From NCBI RefSeq assembly GCF_036013955.1, contig NZ_CP107903.1, positions 3,472,001 to 3,536,000 on the forward strand: 64,000 nt of DNA, given 5' to 3'. Under the pieces are notes generated by a model, which was not told the DNA's origin, did not search any database, and saw nothing but the letters and a program-made list of their open reading frames with translations. A program made the translations under genes and the position numbers. Shown piece by piece: positions 1 through 8,300 of the stretch (position 1 is its first letter; each line of letters starts with the position of its first letter). Source of the DNA: Streptomyces sp. NBC_00459 (lineage in GTDB: Bacteria; Actinomycetota; Actinomycetes; Streptomycetales; Streptomycetaceae).

Positions 1-841
1 CCTCCAGCATCTCCAGCACGGACTGGTTGGCGCCGCCGTGCAGCGGGCCCCAGAGCGCGGAGATACCGGCCGAGATCGACGCGAACATGTTGGCCTGCGA
101 GGAACCGACCAGACGGACCGTCGACGTCGAACAGTTCTGCTCGTGGTCGGCGTGCAGGATCAGCAGCTTGTCCAGGGCGGAGACGACGACCGGGTCGAGG
201 TCGTACTCCTGCGCCGGGACCGAGAACGTCATGCGGAGGAAGTTCTCGACGTAGCCGAGGTCGTTGCGCGGGTAGACGAACGGGTGACCGATCGACTTCT
301 TGTACGCGTACGCGGCGATCGTCGGAAGCTTGGCGAGCAGCCGGATCGTCGAGAGGTTGCGCTGCTTCTCGTCGAACGGGTTGTGGCTGTCCTGGTAGAA
401 GGTCGACAGCGCCGAGACGACCGACGACAGCATCGCCATCGGGTGCGCGTCACGGGGGAAGCCGCGGTAGAAGTTCTTGACGTCCTCGTGCAGCAGGGTG
501 TGCTGCGTGATCTCGTTCTTGAACACGGAGAGCTCGTCCACGGTCGGAAGCTCACCGTTGATCAGCAGGAACGCCACCTCAAGGAAGGTGGAGCGCTCGG
601 CGAGCTGCTCGATCGGGTACCCGCGGTAGCGGAGGATGCCCTGCTCACCATCGAGGTAGGTGATTGCGGATTTATAGGCGGCGGTGTTTCCGTAGCCGCT
701 GTCCAGAGTGACCAGACCGGTATGAGCGCGGAGCTTCCCGATGTCGAAGCCCTTGTCGCCGACGGTGCTGTCGATCACCGGGTAGGTGTACTCGCCGTCG
801 CCGAACCGCAGTACTACAGCGTTGTTGGTGTGCTCGCTCAC
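1..841 (-). CDS. gltA: Citrate synthase, C-terminus cut by window edge
   Basis: Condenses oxaloacetate and acetyl-CoA to citrate at the entry of the TCA cycle, in the cytoplasm. The visible 280 residues read as a type II (hexameric-type) citrate synthase: an N-terminal beta domain, GILRYRGYPIEQLAE, FYQDSHNPFD, and the HADHEQNCSTSTVR and GPLHGGANQ segments that carry active-site histidines. The start is taken as the GTG at 841-839, giving MSEHTNNAVVLRFGDGEY, which matches the usual actinobacterial N-terminus. The last ~150 residues lie outside the window. A 23-bp perfect palindrome lies about 105 bp upstream. Family assignment is firm. Confidence 0.95.
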   Translation of the reverse strand, partial: MSEHTNNAVVLRFGDGEYTYPVIDSTVGDKGFDIGKLRAHTGLVTLDSGYGNTAAYKSAITYLDGEQGILRYRGYPIEQLAERSTFLEVAFLLINGELPTVDELSVFKNEITQHTLLHEDVKNFYRGFPRDAHPMAMLSSVVSALSTFYQDSHNPFDEKQRNLSTIRLLAKLPTIAAYAYKKSIGHPFVYPRNDLGYVENFLRMTFSVPAQEYDLDPVVVSALDKLLILHADHEQNCSTSTVRLVGSSQANMFASISAGISALWGPLHGGANQSVLEMLE

Positions 842-946
842 GTCATCCCTCACCGACGTTGTGCCTCTTCTTCGAGGTGCCCTGACTGTCTCTACCATCC
901 CCCATTTGGCGCAGGAGAGTGCACTCGGGGTCGACCATTGGGCCTA

Positions 947-969
947 TTGGCGGCACTGAGTGCCGCCAA
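947..969. promoter_or_regulatory. 23-bp perfect palindrome upstream of citrate synthase
   Basis: The arms TTGGCGGCACT (947-957) and AGTGCCGCCAA (959-969) are perfect reverse complements around a single central G. It lies in the 241-bp gap between the helicase stop and the citrate synthase GTG. No T-run follows on either strand, and the 1-nt centre suits a dimeric repressor better than an RNA hairpin. Which regulator would bind is unknown. Confidence 0.55.
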
Positions 970-1082
970 GCTACTCATCCTGCCCCCCTTCGCCCTGGTT
1001 CCGGAAGTGCCCTGTGACCTTTGTGACTCATTTGATCGATCATTTTTCGCGATCGTTTCGACGGCCGCACCGGACGCCGCGG

Positions 1083-3335
1083 TCAGGAGCGCAGTCGGAA
1101 GGCCAGCGCGGTGCAGCGCCGCCCCGCGGACACCGTGCGTACCGCCTGCCCTATCGCCTTGCGTGAACCGACGAGGACCACCAGCTTCTTGGCCCGGGTG
1201 ACGGCCGTATACAAAAGGTTGCGCTGGAGCATCATCCACGCGCCCGTGGTGACCGGGACGACCACCGCCGGGTACTCGCTGCCCTGGGAGCGGTGGATGG
1301 TCACGGCGTACGCGTGTGCGAGTTCGTCCAGCTCATCGAAGTCGTACGGCACTTCCTCGTCCTCGTCCGTCAGCACGGTGAGGCGCTGTTCCACCTCGTC
1401 GAGGGAGGTGACGACGCCGACGGTGCCGTTGAAGACGCCGTTCTCGCCCTTGTCGTAGTTGTTGCGGATCTGCGTGACCTTGTCGCCGACGCGGAAGACC
1501 CGGCCGCCGAACCGCTTCTCGGGGAGGTCCGGGCGGCTCGGTGTGATCGCCTGCTGGAGCAGCCCGTTGAGGTTTCCGGCACCCGCCGGGCCACGGTGCA
1601 TCGGCGCGAGCACCTGGACGTCCCGTCGGGGATCCAGGCCGAACTTGGCCGGAATTCGTCGTGCAGCCACATCCACGGTGAGCCGGCCGGCCTCCTCCGT
1701 GTCGTCCTCGACGAAGAGGAAGAAGTCCTTCATGCCGTCGGTGACCGGATGCTGCCCGGAGTTGATCCGGTGCGCGTTCGTCACCACGCCCGACTGCTGG
1801 GCCTGCCGGAAGACCTTGGTGAGCCGGACGGCGGGGACCGGGCTGCCGTCGGCCAGCAGGTCCCGCAGGACCTCGCCGGCGCCGACGCTGGGGAGTTGGT
1901 CCACGTCCCCGACGAACAAAAGGTGCGCTCCCGGTGCGACCGCCTTCGCCAGCTTGTTGGCGAGCAGCAGGTCCAGCATCGAGGCCTCGTCCACCACCAC
2001 CAGATCGGCGTCGAGGGGACGGTCCCTGTCGTAGGCCGCGTCGCCGCCGGGCTTCAGTTCCAGGAGGCGGTGGACGGTGGAGGCCTCGGCGCCGGTGAGT
2101 TCGGCGAGACGCTTGGCGGCACGGCCGGTCGGGGCGGCCAGCACGACCTTGGCCTTCTTGGCGCGCGCCAGCTCCACGATCGAGCGGACCGTGAAGGACT
2201 TGCCGCAGCCGGGGCCGCCGGTGAGGACGGCGACCTTCTGCGTCAGCGCGAGCCGGACGGCGGCCTCCTGCTCGGGGGCGAGATCCGCCCCCGTACGCCC
2301 CTGGAGCCACGTCAACGCCTTGTCCCAGGCCACGTCGTGGAAGACGGGCATCCGGTCCTCGCCGGTGCGCAGGAGGCGCAACAGCTGGGCGGAGAGGGAG
2401 AGTTCGGCGCGGTGGAAGGGGACCAGGTAGACGGCCGTCACGGGCTCCGAGTCGCCGTCGGGGCCGGGGACCTTCTCCCGTACGACCCCGGGGTCCTCGC
2501 CCTCCTCCGGGGGCGCCGCGAGTTCGGCGAGGCACTCGATGACGAGGCCCGTGTCGACCTGGAGGAGCTTCACCGCGTCCGCGATCAGCCGTTCCTCGGG
2601 GAGATAGCAGTGGCCCTGGTCGGTGGACTGCGAAAGGGCGTACTGGAGGCCCGCCTTGACGCGCTCGGGGCTGTCGTGCGGGATGCCGACGGACTGGGCG
2701 ATCTTGTCGGCGGTGAGGAAGCCGATGCCCCAGACGTCCGAGGCGAGACGGTAGGGCTGGTTCTTGACGACGGAGATCGAGGCGTCGCCGTACTTCTTGT
2801 AGATGCGCACGGCGATGGAGGTGGAGACCTCGACGCTCTGGAGGAAGAGCATGACCTCCTTGATCGCCTTCTGCTCCTCCCAGGCGTCGGCGATCTTCCC
2901 GGTGCGCTTGGGGCCGAGGCCCGGCACCTCGATGAGCCGCTTGGGCTCCTCCTCGATGATCCGGAGGGTGTCCAGGCCGAAGTGCTGGGTGATCCGGTCG
3001 GCGAAGACCGGGCCGATGCCCTTGACCAGACCGGAGCCGAGATAGCGGCGGATGCCCTGGACGGTGGCGGGCAGGACGGTCGTGTAGTTCTCGACCGTGA
3101 ACTGCTTGCCGTACTGCTGGTGGGAGCCCCAACGGCCCTCCATGCGCAGGGATTCGCCGACCTGGGCACCGAGCAGCGCGCCCACGACGGTGAGGAGGTC
3201 GCCGGCGCCTCGGCCGGTGTCGACGCGGGCGACCGTGTAGCCGTTGTCCTCGTTGGCGTATGTGATGCGTTCGAGCACACCTTCGAGTACGGCGAGTCGC
3301 CGTTCACCCGTGGGGTTCCCCGCCTGTTGAGCCAT
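1083..3335 (-). CDS. recD2: RecD2-type SF1B DNA helicase
   Basis: A 750-residue ATP-dependent 5'-3' DNA helicase of the RecD2 (RecD-like without RecBC) family, normal length. Seen in order: N-terminal OB-like segment (NGYTVARVDTGR), helix-hairpin-helix-like repeats (VPGLGPKRTGKI; WGIGFLTADKI), Walker A GGPGCGKSFT, motif Ia AAPTGRAAKRL, Walker B VVVDEASMLD, motif III FVGDVDQLPSVG, and the C-terminal UvrD-like motif VTIHRSQGSEYPAVVVP followed by YTAVTRAKK. ATG start at 3335. It points in the same direction as citrate synthase but is separated by 241 bp with a palindrome, so probably not co-transcribed. Role in DNA repair or recombination is inferred from the family. Confidence 0.93.
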   Translation of the reverse strand: MAQQAGNPTGERRLAVLEGVLERITYANEDNGYTVARVDTGRGAGDLLTVVGALLGAQVGESLRMEGRWGSHQQYGKQFTVENYTTVLPATVQGIRRYLGSGLVKGIGPVFADRITQHFGLDTLRIIEEEPKRLIEVPGLGPKRTGKIADAWEEQKAIKEVMLFLQSVEVSTSIAVRIYKKYGDASISVVKNQPYRLASDVWGIGFLTADKIAQSVGIPHDSPERVKAGLQYALSQSTDQGHCYLPEERLIADAVKLLQVDTGLVIECLAELAAPPEEGEDPGVVREKVPGPDGDSEPVTAVYLVPFHRAELSLSAQLLRLLRTGEDRMPVFHDVAWDKALTWLQGRTGADLAPEQEAAVRLALTQKVAVLTGGPGCGKSFTVRSIVELARAKKAKVVLAAPTGRAAKRLAELTGAEASTVHRLLELKPGGDAAYDRDRPLDADLVVVDEASMLDLLLANKLAKAVAPGAHLLFVGDVDQLPSVGAGEVLRDLLADGSPVPAVRLTKVFRQAQQSGVVTNAHRINSGQHPVTDGMKDFFLFVEDDTEEAGRLTVDVAARRIPAKFGLDPRRDVQVLAPMHRGPAGAGNLNGLLQQAITPSRPDLPEKRFGGRVFRVGDKVTQIRNNYDKGENGVFNGTVGVVTSLDEVEQRLTVLTDEDEEVPYDFDELDELAHAYAVTIHRSQGSEYPAVVVPVTTGAWMMLQRNLLYTAVTRAKKLVVLVGSRKAIGQAVRTVSAGRRCTALAFRLRS

Positions 3336-3389
3336 GATCCGACGGTACCGGTGACGTGTGACAACGGGCGGGGGTACGGCGAGGCACGC

Positions 3390-3536
3390 TCAGTGGTGCG
3401 GGGAGCGGATCACGTTCCGGATCCGGTGCTCGTCACCCGCCGCGCCCGGGCGCCGGCGGACGAACCTGACCGCCGCCACGATCACGACGATCAGGACACT
3501 CGCCACCACTGCCAGGTTCACCATGGATGTCGCCAT
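3390..3536 (-). CDS. Small single-span membrane protein (48 aa)
   Basis: A short ORF starting 3 nt after the stop of the upstream split-barrel gene. It encodes about 48 residues: one hydrophobic helix (VNLAVVASVLIVVIVAAV) followed by a basic RFVRRRPG stop-transfer and a polar tail ending RSPHH. The positive-inside pattern predicts the tail in the cytoplasm. A second ATG four codons in is an alternative start. No family recognised. The tight spacing suggests it is the last gene of the hemerythrin operon. Confidence 0.5.
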   Translation of the reverse strand: MATSMVNLAVVASVLIVVIVAAVRFVRRRPGAAGDEHRIRNVIRSPHH

Positions 3537-3539
3537 GGA

Positions 3540-4472
3540 TCAGGCCCGGCCGCGCCGTCGGGCGGACCGCGCGAGTGCGAGGAAGCGGTCCCACTCCACC
3601 GGGGGCCGTGCCAGACCCCGGTGTCGCAGATACCGGTCGGTGGCCCGCTGGGTGGTGCGCAGGACCCGTATCGCGTCGGTCGGGCGGCCCGAGCCCATCG
3701 GCTCCAGCACCTTCTCCGGCACCAGCAGCCAGCCGTCGCCGGTCCACGTCAACTCACCTCGGACGAGGGCGTTGTGCATGTGGTTGAGCCGTTCGTCGTG
3801 CCGGTGGACCAGGAGTGAGGCGGGGCCGGGTACCACGGTGTGGTCGTCGGGCGGGCGTACCGCGAAGCCGCCGGACGACGCGGTGGTGAGGGTGCGGGCC
3901 AAGGCGGGGGCACCGGACTCGTCGCGGGCGGCAAGGACTGCGGTGGGGTAGCGGGAGAGTTGTCCGGTTCCGGGCAGCGGCTCGCCGGCCGGCTGGGCGG
4001 ACGCCTTCGGGACAGGCAGCGTCCCGGCGGGCCGCACGAGCACCTCTTCCGGGGTGACGGTGATGACGAGTCGCAGGTAGTACCAGTCCATCAGCCGCCT
4101 CATCGGGCGGGAGAGGTACGACCGGCTGTGCGGCTGCCGTTCGAAGAGGGTCCGCCAGTAGTCGTCGAGGTCCTGGGGGCCCGTCCTGATGTCGTCCGGG
4201 CACTCGGCCGTACCGCCGACGAAGATCTGCGGGGCGTCGGTGAGACCGCTGCCGGTGGGGTCGGAGAAGAGGAGCGCGACACGGGGGTCGCGACGGATGT
4301 TCAGCGCTTTCTGGGCGAAGGCGAGGGAGGTGGTCAGTACGAGGGTGCCGTCCTCGCGGCGCCGTACGGCCGTGGGCCAGGCCAGGGGTGTGCCGTCCCG
4401 GCCCAGGGTGACGAACTCGCAGGTCCGGTAGGCGTCGAGGACGTCCAGAGGGGCGGAGTCGAGTACGGTCAC
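3540..4472 (-). CDS. Pyridoxamine 5'-phosphate oxidase-like split-barrel protein, two domains
   Basis: 310 residues, starting at GTG 4472, which overlaps the upstream stop by 4 nt (GTGA). The first half has the flavin-reductase/PPOX pattern: EFVTLGRDGTPLAWPTAV, DGTLVLTTSLAFAQKALNIRR, DPRVALLFSDPTG, and a long helix with WRTLFERQPHSRSYL. The second half (from about residue 165, QLSRYPTAVLAARDESG) looks like a second split-barrel copy. Such proteins bind FMN or F420, but the cofactor and substrate cannot be read here. Coupling to a hemerythrin gene suggests a redox or nitrosative role (inference). Basic C-terminus RSARRRGRA. Confidence 0.75.
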   Translation of the reverse strand: MTVLDSAPLDVLDAYRTCEFVTLGRDGTPLAWPTAVRRREDGTLVLTTSLAFAQKALNIRRDPRVALLFSDPTGSGLTDAPQIFVGGTAECPDDIRTGPQDLDDYWRTLFERQPHSRSYLSRPMRRLMDWYYLRLVITVTPEEVLVRPAGTLPVPKASAQPAGEPLPGTGQLSRYPTAVLAARDESGAPALARTLTTASSGGFAVRPPDDHTVVPGPASLLVHRHDERLNHMHNALVRGELTWTGDGWLLVPEKVLEPMGSGRPTDAIRVLRTTQRATDRYLRHRGLARPPVEWDRFLALARSARRRGRA

Positions 4473-5170
4473 CGGCCCGTCCCCTCGGTCAGCGGGCCCC
4501 GTACGGCGCGGCGGAACGCGGCGTACTGCCGCCGTCCCACCAGCCGCCACGCCAGGCGTCCCAGCAGCGGGGCCCTGCCGAGGAAGTAGGCCCGCTCGGC
4601 TTCCGTGGCGTCCTCCAGGATCGCGCCGAGGGCCAGCATGACCTTGTTCTTGGGGAGAGTCTCCAGGCCTCGGCGGCCGACCTCGTCCCACTCGTCGACG
4701 GTCAGATGCTCGGCGACCAGTGGAAGGACCAGCTTCTCCTCGTCGTCCAGGTGGTCCAGGAGCGCGAGACGGTGGTCCTCCAGCGCCAGGGCGAGTTCCT
4801 GCCCGGCGACGCTGTCGGCCGACCGCCGCCACTGGGGTGCCCACTCCCCCACCGCCGCGAGGGTCCGGTCTATGTGTCCGTGCTGCTCCTCCATACGGGC
4901 CACCAGGTCGTCCTGCGCGGTGGCACGCGCGCGGAGCAGCGGCCAGATCAACTCGTCCTCCAGGGCGTGGTGATGGTGCAGTCCCGTCACGTAGTCGTTC
5001 AGGTACGCCGACACCTCCTCCGCCCGGACCGACGCCCCGTCCGGTACGGCACGGACCAGGCGCGGCAGCAGCGCGGACTCCCGGCGGAAGACGCGGTGCA
5101 CCACGACCATCTCGTGGGTGTAGGGGCTGCCGTCGGCGGGAAGGCCGGACGGTGTACTGCTGGAGGTCAC
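4469..5170 (-). CDS. Hemerythrin HHE-domain protein
   Basis: 233 residues from GTG 5170; AAGGA sits 7 nt upstream, so this start is preferred over the upstream GTG at 5209. The four-helix-bundle iron ligands are visible in order: HEMVVVHRVFRRE, HHHHALEDELIWP, MEEQHGHIDR and HLDDEEKLVLP. The family binds a di-iron centre and is linked to O2, NO or oxidative-stress sensing. The C-terminal ~60 residues (RRGLETLPKNKVMLALGAIL...) form an extension common in actinobacterial members. First gene of a three-gene operon, divergent from the SARP regulator. Confidence 0.88.
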   Translation of the reverse strand: MTSSSTPSGLPADGSPYTHEMVVVHRVFRRESALLPRLVRAVPDGASVRAEEVSAYLNDYVTGLHHHHALEDELIWPLLRARATAQDDLVARMEEQHGHIDRTLAAVGEWAPQWRRSADSVAGQELALALEDHRLALLDHLDDEEKLVLPLVAEHLTVDEWDEVGRRGLETLPKNKVMLALGAILEDATEAERAYFLGRAPLLGRLAWRLVGRRQYAAFRRAVRGPLTEGTGR

Positions 5171-5344
5171 GCGGATGTCCTTCGACGTTCGGATACAGAC
5201 GGTGCCCACGGTGGCGGTACCCGCTTGGCGGTGACATGGCGTCCGCTTGGAGCCGGTTCGACACCCGCCCCCTCAACCCACCTGACCAGGCCATTTAGCA
5301 CCTGTTGACGGGACGGACACAGCCCTCGACTAGATTCCGGCGCT

Positions 5345-8300
5345 GTGTTGTCCATCAGAGTCCTGGGGCCCCTGGGTGCCGATGTCGCGGGCGCGCCAGT
5401 GGAATTGGGTGCCCCGCGGCAGCGGGCTGTCCTGGCGCTGCTGATCGCCGCCCGCGGCAGGGTGGTGTCCGTCGACCGGATGGTGGACGAGCTGTGGCGC
5501 GGGGCACCGCCGACCAAGGCGACGGTGTCCCTCCAGACGTACGTGTCGAATCTGCGCCGGGTGCTCGAACCCGGGCGGCAGCCCCGTACCCCCGCCTCGG
5601 TCCTGGTCTCCGTAGCTCCCGGATATGCCCTGCGGCTGCCCGAGAGCGCGGTGGACGCCTGGCGTTTCGAGATCTGGGTGGGCCGCGCCCGGCACGCGTC
5701 GGCGGTGCCGGCCCGGGAGTTGCTGGCCGAGGCGTTGGGGTGGTGGCAGGGGCCGGCGTTCCTGGAGCACGCGGACGAGACCTGGGCGGTGCCGGAGGTG
5801 GTCCGCCTGGACGCGCTGTGCGGGGAAGCCCATGAACTCGCCGTCGCGGCGGCGCTGCGGACCGGGCACACCGCCGAGGCTGTCCTCGCCGCCGAGACCA
5901 TGGTGCGGGACCGGCCCCTGCGCGAGGAGGGCTGGCGGCTGCTGGCCCTCGCCCACTGGGCGGCCGGCCACCGCGCCGACGCCCTCGCCGCGCTGCGCCG
6001 GGCCCGGGCGATACTGCGCGACGAACTCGGCTGCGACCTCTCACCGCCCCTGGCCGAGCTGGAACACGCCGTCCTCACCCAACGGCTGGAGGTGCTGCAC
6101 AGGGCCGTGCCGGCATCGCCGCGGATCGGGGGCGCCCTGCTCGTACCGGCATCGCCGCCGACGGGGGGCGCCCTGCCAGGCATGGCCGCATCACGACTCG
6201 CGGCTGCCGCTTCGACTGCGGCGGCAGCCCTCTGCCCCCGGTCGGCACAGCCGTCCGGGGACGCCCCTGGTCGCGAGGGCGCGGGGCCGGCCGCTGCCGT
6301 GCCCACGCCGTGGGCGCTGCGGGGCGGGGTGGGGGGAGTCGCGCCGGCGCGTGGTGGTGTGACCGGGGCGGGCGGGGTTGTGCCGGTGGGTGGCGGTGCC
6401 GGACCGGGGTGGAGCGCTGCTGGTGCAGGGGTGGGAGCGGCACCCGAATTGAGCGGTACCGCCGGTTCAGGCAGAACAGCGACCGCAGGTGGTGGCCTCT
6501 TCGTCGGCCGGACCGACGAACTGCGCGCCCTGGACACCACCGCCCGGGCGGCCCGCCGGGCCGGCGGCATGGTGCTCGTCGCCGGAGAGGCGGGCGCGGG
6601 CAAGTCCGCCCTGCTCGGTCGATTCGCGGACCGTCTGCGGGGCGAGGGCTGGACGGTGGTCGCAGGCCGCTGCCCGGAGGACGAGGGCGCCCCGCCGGCC
6701 TGGGCGTGGACGGAGGCGCTCGGCGCACTGGCCCAGGCCGTGCCCCCGGCACGTCCGGAGGAACTGGCGGCCCTCCTGCGCGAGTCCGACGGCGCGGCCA
6801 CCGCGATCGGCGACATGGCGAGCGCGGGGTCTGGTGGCACCGCCCCCGTCCGCGACACGGCGAGCCCGGCCCCTGACAGCACCGCCGCCACCCCTGACGT
6901 GGCAATCCCAGCGCGCGAAAACACCGCTACCACCCCGGGCGTGCCAAGCCCGCGCCCCGAAGGCACCGCTACCACCCAGGACATGGCGGACCCAGCACCC
7001 GAGAACACCCCTGCCGACCCCGACTTGCCAAACCCACACCCCGAAAGCACCGCCGCTGCAACCGACTTGCCGAACCCGCACCCCGAAAACACCACCGCTG
7101 CAACCGACTTGGCAAACCCGCACCCCGAAAACACCACCGCTGCAACCGACTTGCCGAACCCGCACCCCGAAAACACCACCGCTGCAACCGACTTGCCGAA
7201 CCCGCACCCCGAAAACACCACCGCTGCAACCGACTTGCCGAACCCGCACCCCGAAAACACCACCGCTGCAACCGACTTGCCGAACCCGCACCCCGAAAAC
7301 ACCACCGCTGCAACCGACTTGCCGAACCCGCACCCCGAAAACACCACCGCTGCAACCGACTTGCCGAACCCGCACCCCGAAAACACCACCCCCACCCAGG
7401 ACACAGCGAACCCAGCACCCGAAATCACCACCTCCGCCCCATCAACCCCCCACCTCACCCACGCCACCACCACCCGCGACGAAGCGACCGCCGGGCGCTT
7501 TCGGCTGCACCGGGCATTTGCCGCATGGTTACGGGACGCGGCGAGCGTCCAGCCGGTCGCCGTCGTCGTCGAGGATCTGCATCGCGCCGACGGGCAGACC
7601 CTCGCCCTGCTGGAGGCGGCGGCCTCGGTCGCCGGTGTGCCGCTGCTCACCGTCGGCTGTTATCGGCCCGCCGAGGTGAACGGGCAACTGGCCAAGACCC
7701 TGGCCCAGCTCGCGCCCCGCTTCCCGCACCGCATCTCGCTCGGCGGGCTGTCGCGCCGGGATGTCGCCACCGTCGTCGAGGCCGTCCGAGGGGAGGCCGT
7801 GGCCGAGGACACGATCACGGCGCTCGCCGAGCGCACCGGCGGCAATCCGTTCTACGTCTGGGAGAGCGCGCGGCTGCTCGCCGACGAGGGTGCCCTGGTC
7901 GCCGTATCGGAAGTGCCGCAGGGAGTTCGGGACGTGCTGCGCAGGCGGCTGGCGCTGCTGCCCGCCGACGCGCTCTCGGCCGTGCGGCTCGCGGCCGTGG
8001 CAGGCCTGGAGTCCGATGTCGCGCTGCTGGTGGACGCCGCCCAGGCCGACGAGGAGTCCGTGCTGGCGGGGCTCGACGCCGCCGTGGCCGCGGATCTGCT
8101 GACCGAGCCGGGGCCGGGACGGGTCCGTTTCGTGCACGCGCTGGTCCGCGACACCGTGTACACCGACCTGTCCGGCACCCGGCGGGCCCGGCTGCACGAC
8201 CGTATCGCCACCACACTGCGCCACCACCGGCCCGACGATCTGGCCGCGCTGGCCCACCACTTCGCCAGGTCCGGCCGTACGGCCAACGCTCCCCTCGCCG

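Noticed and set aside
1293..3818. Long plus-strand frames opposite the RecD2 gene
   Set aside because: No recognisable domains; typical high-GC antisense frames, while the minus strand has all helicase motifs.
5245..5285. Sequence resembling the 3' half of a tRNA (GGAGCCGGTTCGACACCCGC)
   Set aside because: The T-stem has a mismatch, no matching 5' acceptor or D/anticodon arms are found upstream, and the CCA-like end does not fit. Chance similarity or an old fragment.
7022..7399. Tandem array considered as a CRISPR
   Set aside because: Units are contiguous, without spacers, in frame, and inside a coding domain.
5167..7650. An 827-codon minus-strand frame with a repetitive VVFSGCGFGKS-type motif
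   Set aside because: It is the complement of the SARP gene; its repeats are simply the antisense reading of the 42-bp array, and the plus-strand protein has real domains.
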